A DNA stretch of 41,160 nucleotides. Origin: an uncultured Clostridia bacterium. GTDB lineage: Bacteria; Bacillota; Clostridia; Oscillospirales; Oscillospiraceae. Shown here in pieces: positions 18,031-25,143 of the stretch. Position numbers and translations under genes: made by a program. The DNA is taken from assembly GCA_946625125.1 (NCBI GenBank), contig CAMOSU010000008.1, forward strand, positions 1 through 41,160. Direction: 5' to 3'. Below the pieces are notes generated by a model. The model did not search any database. It saw only the letters and a list, made by a program, of their open reading frames with translations, and was not told the origin of the DNA. Position 1 is the stretch's first letter. The number at the start of each line of letters is the position of its first letter.

Positions 18031-19197
18031 ATGACAGGCTTTCAGAACAACGGGAAGCTGAAGCTTCTGATCATCGTGGGGACCCGGCCGGAGATCATTC
18101 GGCTCTCCACCGTCATCAAGAAATGCCGGATTTACTTCGACACCCTCCTGGCCCACACCGGGCAGAATTACGACTACAACCTCAACGGAGTCTTTTTCAA
18201 GGATCTGGCCCTGGACCCGCCGGAACTCTATCTGGACGCGGTGGGGGAGAACCTGGGGCAGACCATGGGAAACATCATCGCCCGGTCCTATGAGCTGATG
18301 GTTGACATAAAGCCTGACGCTGTGCTGGTGCTGGGGGATACCAACTCCTGTCTCTCCGTCATTGGCGCCAAGCGCCTGCACATTCCCATTTTCCATATGG
18401 AGGCTGGGAACCGCTGCAAGGACGAATGTCTGCCGGAGGAGACCAACCGACGCATTGTGGACATCATTTCCGACGTGAATATGGCCTATTCCGAGCATGC
18501 CCGGCGCTACCTGGCGGACTGCGGCCTGCCCAGGGAGCGGACCTATGTGACGGGCTCTCCCATGGCGGAGGTGCTGCGGGCCAACCTGCCCCAGATTGAA
18601 GCCAGCGACATTCACGCCCGGCTGGGACTGGAAAAGGGCCGCTATATCCTGCTCTCCGCCCATCGGGAGGAGAACATCGACACAGAGAAGAACTTCCAAT
18701 CCCTGTTCACCGCCATCAATACGCTGGCGGAGACCTACGACATGCCGGTGCTCTATTCCTGCCACCCCCGCTCCGCCAAGCGGCTGGAGGCCAGCGGCTT
18801 CCGGCTGGACCCCCGGGTGATCCGCCATGAGCCTCTGGGCTTCCATGACTACAACTGCCTGCAAATGAACGCCTTCGCGGTGGTCAGCGACTCCGGCACT
18901 TTGCCGGAGGAGAGCAGCTTCTTTACCTCCCTGGGCAAGCCCTTTCCCGCGGTTTGCGTCCGTACCAGCACCGAGCGCCCAGAGGCCCTGGATAAGGGCT
19001 GCTTCGTCCTGGCGGGCATCGACAGCAGGGGACTGCTTCAGGCGGTGCGTACCGCCGTGGATATGGTGCGGAACGGAGACAACGGCATTCCCGTGCCGGA
19101 CTATGTGGACGAAAACGTCTCCGACAAGGTGGTAAAGCTGATTCAGAGCTACACCGGCGTGGTAAACAAGATGGTCTGGCGGAAGGAGAGCCTATGA
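18031..19197 (+). CDS. capG: UDP-sugar 2-epimerase (CapG/WbjD/FnlC type)
   Basis: This 388-residue protein is a non-hydrolysing UDP-HexNAc 2-epimerase, related to WecB. It shows LLIIVGTRPEIIRLSTVIKKC, HTGQNYDYNLNGVFFKDL, GDTNSCLSVIGAKRLHIPIFHMEAGNRC and ETNRRIVDIISD. Placed between CapE- and CapF-type genes, it is best read as the CapG/WbjD/FnlC enzyme that converts UDP-6-deoxy-TalNAc to UDP-L-FucNAc, the last step, rather than as the WecB that makes UDP-ManNAc. Its stop overlaps the next gene's ATG (ATGA), which couples their translation. The GGAG just upstream of its own ATG supports the start. Confidence 0.92.
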   Translation: MTGFQNNGKLKLLIIVGTRPEIIRLSTVIKKCRIYFDTLLAHTGQNYDYNLNGVFFKDLALDPPELYLDAVGENLGQTMGNIIARSYELMVDIKPDAVLVLGDTNSCLSVIGAKRLHIPIFHMEAGNRCKDECLPEETNRRIVDIISDVNMAYSEHARRYLADCGLPRERTYVTGSPMAEVLRANLPQIEASDIHARLGLEKGRYILLSAHREENIDTEKNFQSLFTAINTLAETYDMPVLYSCHPRSAKRLEASGFRLDPRVIRHEPLGFHDYNCLQMNAFAVVSDSGTLPEESSFFTSLGKPFPAVCVRTSTERPEALDKGCFVLAGIDSRGLLQAVRTAVDMVRNGDNGIPVPDYVDENVSDKVVKLIQSYTGVVNKMVWRKESL

Positions 19198-20393
19198 ATA
19201 TTCTCATCACCGGCGCCAAGGGCTTTGTGGGCCGGAATCTCGTTGAAAATCTCAAGGCCATCCGGGACGGCAAGAACCGGACCCGGCCGGGCATTCAGAT
19301 TGACCGGATCTGGGAATACGATCTGGACAGCCCCAGAGCCATGCTGGAGGAGGGCTGCCGGGAAGCGGACTTTGTCTTCCACCTGGCGGGAGTGAACCGT
19401 CCCCAGGACCCGGCGGAGTTTCAGCGGGGGAACTTTGGCTTCTCTTCGGAGCTGCTGGAGCTTCTGAGGGCGGCGGGGAATCCCTGTCCCGTGATGCTCA
19501 GCTCCTCGGTACAGGCCAGTCTGGCGGGGCGCTTCGGGGACTCCCCCTACGGCCGCTCCAAGCGGGCGGGGGAGGAGCTGTTTTTTCAATACGCCCGGGA
19601 AACCGGAGCAAGGGTGCTGGTTTACCGCTTCCCCAATCTGGCGGGAAAGTGGGTCCGGCCCAACTATAACTCCGCCGTGGGAACCTTCTGTCACAACATT
19701 GCCCGGGATCTGCCCATCACCGTCAACGATCCCAGCGTGGAGCTGGAGCTGCTGTTCATCGACGATCTGCTGGAGGCCCTGCTGGACGCCCTGGAGGGAA
19801 GGGAGCAGCGCTGTGACTACGAGGGCCTGGAGCCCATTGTCAACGAGGACGGACCTTACTGTCTGGCCCCCGTCACCCACAGAGCCACTCTTGGCCGGAT
19901 TGTGGAGCTGCTGCGCAGCTTCCATGACCAGCCGGACACGCTGCTCATGCCTGCCATCCCGGCGGGTTCCCTGGAGAAGAAGCTCTACTCCATGTACCTG
20001 TCCTATCTGCCCAGGGAGAAGGTGGCCTTTCCGCTGAAGCAGAACACGGACGTTCGGGGCAGCTTTACCGAGCTGCTGAAGACCGCCGATCACGGCCAGT
20101 TCTCCGTGAATATCTCCAAGCCCGGCATTACCAAGGGGCAGCACTGGCACAACTCCAAGTGGGAGTTCTTCATCGTGGTCTCCGGTCACGGCCTGATCCA
20201 GGAGCGAAAGCTGGGGACGGAGGATATTCTGGAATTTGAGGTCAGCGGAGAACAGCCCCAGGCGGTGCACATGCTCCCGGGTTACACCCACAATATCATC
20301 AATCTCAGCGAAAAAGAAAACCTCGTCACCCTGATGTGGGCCAACGAGATCTTTGACCCGGCAAAGCCGGACACCTTTTTTGAACCCGTATAA
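19194..20393 (+). CDS. capF: Bifunctional reductase/cupin epimerase (CapF/WbjC/FnlB type)
   Basis: This 399-residue enzyme has an N-terminal SDR reductase domain (ITGAKGFVGRNLVENL, FVFHLAGVNRP, SPYGRSKRAGEELFF with YxxxK intact) to about residue 270. A C-terminal cupin domain follows, from about FPLKQNTDVRGSFTELLKT, with the metal-binding region KGQHWHNSKWEFFIVVSGHG. CapF-type proteins epimerise at C3 through the cupin domain and reduce at C4 with NADPH, giving UDP-6-deoxy-L-TalNAc, which CapG then epimerises. It completes the UDP-L-FucNAc route. The gene order CapE-CapG-CapF differs from the E-F-G order of the S. aureus cluster. Confidence 0.94.
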   Translation: MNILITGAKGFVGRNLVENLKAIRDGKNRTRPGIQIDRIWEYDLDSPRAMLEEGCREADFVFHLAGVNRPQDPAEFQRGNFGFSSELLELLRAAGNPCPVMLSSSVQASLAGRFGDSPYGRSKRAGEELFFQYARETGARVLVYRFPNLAGKWVRPNYNSAVGTFCHNIARDLPITVNDPSVELELLFIDDLLEALLDALEGREQRCDYEGLEPIVNEDGPYCLAPVTHRATLGRIVELLRSFHDQPDTLLMPAIPAGSLEKKLYSMYLSYLPREKVAFPLKQNTDVRGSFTELLKTADHGQFSVNISKPGITKGQHWHNSKWEFFIVVSGHGLIQERKLGTEDILEFEVSGEQPQAVHMLPGYTHNIINLSEKENLVTLMWANEIFDPAKPDTFFEPV

Positions 20394-20429
20394 AGAAACA
20401 ACTTCCGGCAAAAACGGAGGCATCAAGAC

Positions 20430-21401
20430 ATGGAAAGCAAAAAGACAATTGACCCCTCGGACATTCTCGTTACAGAGCAGCTCACGGCCTTGGTGGCGGA
20501 AACCAACGCCATGAAGGAGGACGGCTTCTGCTTTATTCTGGGCGCCGGGGCCTCCCGGGAGTCGGAGATTCCCACGGGCAACGAGCTGGAACGCCGCTGG
20601 ATGGACTGTCTCATGGGGGAGAAGGACGACCTCTATACGAAAAGAATGGACCCGGAGGCCACCCGGAGGCTGGCGGAGCAGCTTCTTCAAGAGGGAACGG
20701 AGGAGAATCGAAAGCTGTTTCACGAGTTTGAGGAGATCCACTCCGCCTGGGAAAGCGCAAAGGCCGCCAACAGCCCCATTCCCAGCAAATACTACTCGGA
20801 CATCTACCGGCTTCGCTTCCACCCGGATTTCAAACGGGGCCACCGCTATCTAGAGCAGAGCATGAAGGGCAAGGAGCCCAGCATCGGCTACCACATCCTT
20901 GCCATGATTCTGAGTCAGGTTGAGCGGATCAATTTAGTGATCACCACCAACTTCGACAGTCTCCTGGAGGACACCCTGTTCCTTTACGGCGAGCAAAGGT
21001 CCATGGTGGCCGGGCATGAATCCCTGGCCCCCTTTATCAACCTGAACCGCTCCCTGCCCATCGTGGCGAAGATCCATCGGAGCCTGTACTATGAGCCTGT
21101 GAACACCCCGGACGCCAGGCTGCCCCGGGCGTGGATTGATCTGCTCAACGACGCCTTCAACCGTTACATTCCCATTGTGGTGGGCTACGGCGGGGGAGAC
21201 CAGAGCCTTATGGCCTTCCTCACCGACGAGCACACCAGCTTTCCCAGGGGCTTCTACTGGTGTTATGTGGAAGCGGAGCACCCCGGAGGAGACATCGAAG
21301 CCCTGGTACTGGAAAAAGGCGGCCATTTCGTATCCATCCAGGGCTTCGACAGCCTGATGGTGGAGCTGGGAAAGGAGCTGCTAGGAGTAAAGAAGATTTA
21401 A
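20430..21401 (+). CDS. SIR2-like domain protein
   Basis: This 323-residue protein carries a SIR2-like fold of the bacterial SIR2_2 kind, which in characterised defence proteins hydrolyses NAD+. Visible motifs are FILGAGASRESEIPTGNEL (GAGAS at residues 38-42), LVITTNFDSLLEDTLFLYG (TTNFD at 172-176), the candidate catalytic His in AKIHRS at residue 216, and IVVGYGGGDQSLM near 250. The usual HG after the Lys-Ile is HR here. CGGAGG precedes the ATG, 36 bases after capF, so it belongs to the capsule operon. Its TAA stop is in the same frame as the TPR gene that starts three codons later, so it may be the N-terminal half of one SIR2-TPR protein. Its role beside polysaccharide genes is unknown. Confidence 0.82.
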   Translation: MESKKTIDPSDILVTEQLTALVAETNAMKEDGFCFILGAGASRESEIPTGNELERRWMDCLMGEKDDLYTKRMDPEATRRLAEQLLQEGTEENRKLFHEFEEIHSAWESAKAANSPIPSKYYSDIYRLRFHPDFKRGHRYLEQSMKGKEPSIGYHILAMILSQVERINLVITTNFDSLLEDTLFLYGEQRSMVAGHESLAPFINLNRSLPIVAKIHRSLYYEPVNTPDARLPRAWIDLLNDAFNRYIPIVVGYGGGDQSLMAFLTDEHTSFPRGFYWCYVEAEHPGGDIEALVLEKGGHFVSIQGFDSLMVELGKELLGVKKI

Positions 21402-21410
21402 CCCAACGCT

Positions 21411-22085
21411 GTGGCAGAACTCCTCAGAGGACGAACCGAATCCAGGCTGGGCGCCTACGCGGATCGCTGGAGCAGCTTCGATCTGGATCGCCCGGGGCCG
21501 CGGAAGGAGACTGAGCCCCTGCGAGAAGCGGAGGAGGCAGAGACCGGAAAGCGGAAGAAAAAGCTGACGCCGTGGGATTACTATGACCGTGGTTTCAGCA
21601 AGAAAAAAACCGGGGACATAAAAGCCGCGATTGAGGATTACACGAAGGCCATCGAGCTGAATCCCTCCTTCGCCGAGGCCTACAGCAGAAGAGGGAATGC
21701 CTATAAAGTGTCCAAAAAACCGGAAGAAGCCATTCAGGATTACAACAAGGCCATCGAATTGAAACGGGATTACGCGCCTGCCTACAACAATCGGGGAGCC
21801 GCTTACATTGATCTACATAACTACAAGCTGGCAATTCAGGATTGCAGCAAGTCCATTGAGTTGAATCCGGATTATGCCATAGCCTATCAAAACCGAGGTG
21901 TTGCTAATTATTGGCTCGGCAGATACTTTGACGCAAATCAAGACTACAACAAAGCGATCGAATTAGAGCCGGATTATACCCTTGCCTATGAAAGCCGGGC
22001 GATTCTTTACCGGAAGATGGGAAAAAAACAGTTAGCGGAGATAGACGAAGCAAAAGCGGCGGAGCTTAAAAGTCAACAAGACTGA
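21411..22085 (+). CDS. TPR-repeat protein, possibly the cut-off C-terminal half of the SIR2 gene
   Basis: This 224-residue ORF starts with a charged linker of about 60 residues and then has about five tetratricopeptide repeats (units such as IKAAIEDYTKAIELNPSFAEAYSRRGNAY). TPR arrays bind protein partners. The GTG at 21411 has no good ribosome binding site; the nearest purine-rich stretch (AGGAG) is over 20 bases away. The frame continues that of the SIR2 ORF, with only TAA, CCC, AAC, GCT between. From about 21590 the DNA looks more AT-rich than the capsule genes, which hints at a separate origin. Either it is a separate gene by coupled reinitiation, or a SIR2-TPR fusion was split by one nonsense codon. 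Confidence 0.7.
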   Translation: MAELLRGRTESRLGAYADRWSSFDLDRPGPRKETEPLREAEEAETGKRKKKLTPWDYYDRGFSKKKTGDIKAAIEDYTKAIELNPSFAEAYSRRGNAYKVSKKPEEAIQDYNKAIELKRDYAPAYNNRGAAYIDLHNYKLAIQDCSKSIELNPDYAIAYQNRGVANYWLGRYFDANQDYNKAIELEPDYTLAYESRAILYRKMGKKQLAEIDEAKAAELKSQQD

Positions 22086-22103
22086 CGATCCAATCCGAGC
22101 TTG

Positions 22104-22289
22104 ATACTATTATCCGATAAAACGCTTTAAAAAGATTTGCGAGGCAGATTTGTGCCAGACGAGGCGGAGGACGCAGGCGGGCTTGGCGCCCGGCAAGGAT
22201 GACAACGAAGTATGGCACAATTCCTGCCGGAACAGATTAAAGGTTTCTATGGGATTTCAGTATTAAATGGTTTTATTGGATAATAGTAT
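22104..22289. mobile_element. Putative MITE with 20-bp terminal inverted repeats
   Basis: ATACTATTATCCGATAAAAC at 22104-22123 is matched as an inverted repeat at 22270-22289, with 19 of 20 bases paired. An inner inverted repeat pairs TTGTGCCA (22150-22157) with TGGCACAA (22213-22220), and the centre holds CGGGC/GCCCG. No ORF of useful size lies inside. Length and structure fit a miniature inverted-repeat element moved by a transposase supplied elsewhere. I see no clear target-site duplication. It could instead be a structured RNA or a decayed element. Confidence 0.6.
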
Positions 22290-22299
22290 GAGCCAGGAC

Positions 22300-22337
22300 A
22301 ACACGAAAGCCCCGACGGCCGTCGGGGCTTTCGTGTT
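22300..22337. terminator. Perfect 38-bp palindrome, bidirectional terminator
   Basis: The two 19-bp arms (22300-22318 and 22319-22337) are exact reverse complements, with an AAAGCCCCGACGG / CCGTCGGGGCTTT core. It lies between the + strand TPR gene and the - strand gene ending at 22362. The A-rich and T-rich flanks of a GC stem work in both directions, as expected of a shared intrinsic terminator for convergent genes. Confidence 0.8.
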
Positions 22338-22361
22338 TGCGGATTGCGGATTCCAGGCGGC

Positions 22362-23552
22362 CTACAGGCCCAGCTCCTGCATCTGGCGGGTCCGGGCGTC
22401 CACCTCTGAGCGGGTGGAGCGCAGCACGGCGCTGAGATCCCGGGCGCCGCCGCTGTTGCGGCCTCGGAAGGCCCGGCGGATCCAGGCATAGGGCAGCAGG
22501 TAGGGTCTGCCCCGGAGATAGTCGTACTTTTTGGAGGTGGTAAGAGCCCGGTAGGAGGGGAAGGCCAGCCGCAGGGCGGTTTTGCATTTCAGCAGGGGCA
22601 GCGGCAGCTTGGATTCCTGCGCGGCCTTTTCCACGGCGTGAATCCGGTTGGCCTCGTTCTCAAAGCCAAAGACGCCGTCGGCAAAAATCTTGTCGGTGAG
22701 GTCCTGAAACAGCTCCTCGGAGAGGCAGTCCGTCCCGTAGGGGGAGGGTACCCCGAACCAGCGCTCCACCATGGCCAGGGCGCAGGCGGTAAAGCGGAAG
22801 AAGTCAATCTGCTCCGCCTGCTGCCGAATCCAGTCCCAGTCATAGCGCTCCGGGCAATCGCTCATAAGCACCGCCAGATCGTAGAACTGACGGAAGCCCA
22901 CCCCCACCCAGCGCAGATGCTTGGCGATGTGAGCAATGAGATAGAAAAAGTGGAAGCTGGGCTCCAACAGCAGGGAAGACCCCTCGCCGGGATGGGCGTA
23001 TTCCCAGAAGCGGTTGAAGTAGCGGTTGACAGCTCCCTCGTCGGGGCGGTCCTTGCCGATGATCTTGGCCTGGAGCTCAAATTCGGTATAATTCAGGGTG
23101 TAATCCCACTCGTTGATATACCAGTTCTCGTTTTCAAAGCCCAGGGGCAGCAGCAGATCCCGGATTCTCTCACAGTCCTCCTGCCGTACCAGGACGTCAA
23201 TATCTCCCATGGTGCGCAGCTCCGGGTCGGGGTAGTGCTCGGCAATGAGAATGCCCTTGATGGGGATATAGGGGATTCCGGCCTGGTCAAAGGCATCCCG
23301 GAGGGTCTTGTAATCCTCCCCCAGATTTGCCCCGCGGCTGACCGCGGCCAGAAAGCCCGTGTTCATCCGGGACAGAAGCCCGGGCTGGGAACGCAGACCG
23401 GAAGCGCACTGCACGTAAAAAATCCCGCCCAGCTTGTGAGCGTCCGCCCATTGACAGACCCTGGCCCAGTCCAGCTCCTGGGGCGGGGTGGTTTTGTCCC
23501 GGTGTAGATAGTCCCGGAGGACCTGGAAGAAGAAGCTCTGCTCCTTTGTCAA
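22362..23552 (-). CDS. Nucleotidyltransferase family protein (uncharacterised, PF14907-like)
   Basis: This protein of about 396 residues resembles the uncharacterised nucleotidyltransferase family often found near capsule or lasso-peptide genes. It shows AGIPYIPIKGILIAEHYPDPELRTMGDIDVLVRQEDCERI; the GDIDVLV aspartates are the likely metal ligands of a nucleotidyltransferase fold. It also has LLLEPSFHFFYLIAHIAKHL and a Trp-rich middle. The track starts at 23633, but that lies upstream of a strong minus-strand promoter at 23586-23614. The TTG at 23552, with AGAAGG at 7 bases, is therefore preferred. Its substrate is unknown; its place next to the capsule operon suggests a link to surface glycan. 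Confidence 0.75.
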   Translation of the reverse strand: MTKEQSFFFQVLRDYLHRDKTTPPQELDWARVCQWADAHKLGGIFYVQCASGLRSQPGLLSRMNTGFLAAVSRGANLGEDYKTLRDAFDQAGIPYIPIKGILIAEHYPDPELRTMGDIDVLVRQEDCERIRDLLLPLGFENENWYINEWDYTLNYTEFELQAKIIGKDRPDEGAVNRYFNRFWEYAHPGEGSSLLLEPSFHFFYLIAHIAKHLRWVGVGFRQFYDLAVLMSDCPERYDWDWIRQQAEQIDFFRFTACALAMVERWFGVPSPYGTDCLSEELFQDLTDKIFADGVFGFENEANRIHAVEKAAQESKLPLPLLKCKTALRLAFPSYRALTTSKKYDYLRGRPYLLPYAWIRRAFRGRNSGGARDLSAVLRSTRSEVDARTRQMQELGL

Positions 23553-23585
23553 ACCTCCGCCTTCTTTCTGTTGATTTCTACGGGA

Positions 23586-23614
23586 ACTATACCATATTTT
23601 CAAAAAAAACGCAA
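23586..23614 (-). promoter_or_regulatory. Promoter for the nucleotidyltransferase gene
   Basis: On the minus strand TTGCGT (23614-23609) and TATAGT (23591-23586) are 17 bases apart, and TGG before the -10 box makes it extended. It reads toward the TTG start at 23552 and rules against the longer ORF-track start. Confidence 0.7.
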
Positions 23615-23632
23615 CCGTTTTTGCTTTTCCCA

Positions 23633-23661
23633 TGGACTTTTTTCTCAGGATATGATAAAAT
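23633..23661 (+). promoter_or_regulatory. Promoter for pepD
   Basis: TGGACT at 23633-23638 and TAAAAT at 23656-23661 are 17 bases apart, with TGA just before the -10 box (extended -10). It lies about 30 bases upstream of the pepD ATG and back to back with the minus-strand promoter. Confidence 0.6.
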
Positions 23662-23692
23662 GAATAAAACTATGTCTTTAGGAGGGTTTCCT

Positions 23693-25141
23693 ATGGAAAA
23701 TCGTGTATTGCAGGGCTTGAAACCGGAACGGCCCCTTTATTATTTTGAGGAGATCTGCAAGATCCCCCACGGCTCCAGGAACACCAGGCAGATCAGCGAT
23801 TATCTGGTGGGCTTCGCAAAGGAGCACGGGCTGCGCTGGGTCCAGGACGAGGTCAACAACGTGGTGATTTACAAGGACGGCACCCCCGGCTATGAGCATC
23901 ATCCCACGGTGATCCTCCAGGGTCACATGGATATGGTAGCGGAGAAAACCAAGGACAGCCCCATCGACTTTCTCACCGATGGGCTGGAGCTGCGCACCGA
24001 CGGGGAGCTGATCTGGGCCGAGGGCACCACCCTGGGCGGGGACGACGGAATTGCCGTGGCCTATGCCCTGGCCATTCTGGAGGACGACAGGATTCCCCAT
24101 CCCCCCCTGGAGTGCGTCTTCACCGTGGACGAGGAAATCGGCATGGACGGGGCCGCCGCCCTGGACCCCGCCCTGCTCCAGGGCCGGGTGTTCATCAACT
24201 GCGACTCCGAGGCCGAGGGCATTCTTACGGTGAGCTGCGCCGGAGGCGCCACCTCCGGTCTGCACCTGCCGGTGAAGATCGACAGGGCCGAGGGCAAGGG
24301 CATTCACATTTATGTGGACGGCCTGCTGGGAGGCCACAGCGGCGCGGAGATTCACAAGGGCAGAGCCAACTCCAACAAGCTCATGGGTGAGCTCTTGGCC
24401 GCCCTGCTGAAAAAGCTGCCCTACCGTCTGGTCTACGTCCGGGGCGGCCAGAAGGACAACGCCATTCCCCGCTACACCATGGCAAAGATCATCGTGGCGG
24501 AGAATCGGCTCCAGGACGCCCTGGGGGAGATTGACGAGATTTCCGCCCAGCTCATGCGGACCCTTCCCAAAGAGGAAACCAAGGCCAAAATCACCCGGGA
24601 GGCTTGTGTCTGCCGGGGCCGGGCCATGAGCATCGCCTCCACCCGGAAAACCGTGGGGCTGCTCAGCGAGGTTCCCAACGGCATCCAGTCCATGAGCCAG
24701 GACATTCCCGGTCTGGTGCAGACCTCCCTGAACCTGGGCATTCTGAAAACCGAGGGGGAAACCGTCTCCATGACCTTCTCCGTGCGGTCCAGCGTCAACG
24801 AAGAGAAGCTGGCGCTCATTGAACGGCTGAAGCAGGCAGGGGAGAAGTACGGGGCCGCCTACACGGAAAACGGCGCCTATCCCGCCTGGGAATACCGGAA
24901 GGATTCTCCTCTGCGGGATCTCATGGTCCGGGTCTTTGAGGAGCTCTACGGCCGGAAGCCCGTGGTGGAGGCCATTCACGCGGGTCTGGAATGCGGCCTG
25001 TTCTCCGGCAAGCTTCCCGGCCTGGATTGCGTCTCCTTCGGCCCGGACATGCAGGATATTCACACCACCCGAGAGCGGCTGAGCATTGCCTCCACCGCCC
25101 GGACCTGGAAATACCTGCTGGCTGTGCTGGCAAGGCTCTGA
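23693..25141 (+). CDS. pepD: Cytosolic dipeptidase PepD (aminoacyl-histidine dipeptidase, M20C)
   Basis: This 482-residue zinc peptidase cuts dipeptides such as Xaa-His in the cytoplasm. Metal-site motifs are VILQGHMDMVAEK (His), GTTLGGDDGIAVAYAL (bridging Asp), TVDEEIGMDGAAAL (Glu-Glu) and NCDSEAEG, with the final His in MQDIHTTRERLSI near the C terminus. The length fits the PepD family. The start at 23693 follows GGAGGG and the promoter at 23633-23661; the track start at 23546 lies inside the divergent control region. It is followed after 2 bases by a MATE transporter gene, so they are likely co-transcribed. Confidence 0.95.
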   Translation: MENRVLQGLKPERPLYYFEEICKIPHGSRNTRQISDYLVGFAKEHGLRWVQDEVNNVVIYKDGTPGYEHHPTVILQGHMDMVAEKTKDSPIDFLTDGLELRTDGELIWAEGTTLGGDDGIAVAYALAILEDDRIPHPPLECVFTVDEEIGMDGAAALDPALLQGRVFINCDSEAEGILTVSCAGGATSGLHLPVKIDRAEGKGIHIYVDGLLGGHSGAEIHKGRANSNKLMGELLAALLKKLPYRLVYVRGGQKDNAIPRYTMAKIIVAENRLQDALGEIDEISAQLMRTLPKEETKAKITREACVCRGRAMSIASTRKTVGLLSEVPNGIQSMSQDIPGLVQTSLNLGILKTEGETVSMTFSVRSSVNEEKLALIERLKQAGEKYGAAYTENGAYPAWEYRKDSPLRDLMVRVFEELYGRKPVVEAIHAGLECGLFSGKLPGLDCVSFGPDMQDIHTTRERLSIASTARTWKYLLAVLARL

Positions 25142-25143
25142 GA

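Noticed and set aside
19149-20843. 564-residue minus-strand ORF
   Set aside because: It is antisense to capF and the SIR2 gene, both with clear motifs; treated as a shadow.
21399-21411. A frameshift between the SIR2 and TPR ORFs
   Set aside because: Both ORFs are in the same frame; only a stop codon separates them, so the question is nonsense codon versus two genes.
21590-22060. Direct repeats that could suggest a CRISPR array
   Set aside because: The periodic similarity comes from TPR units of about 34 codons in an open frame; there are no short identical repeats with unique spacers, and no cas genes.
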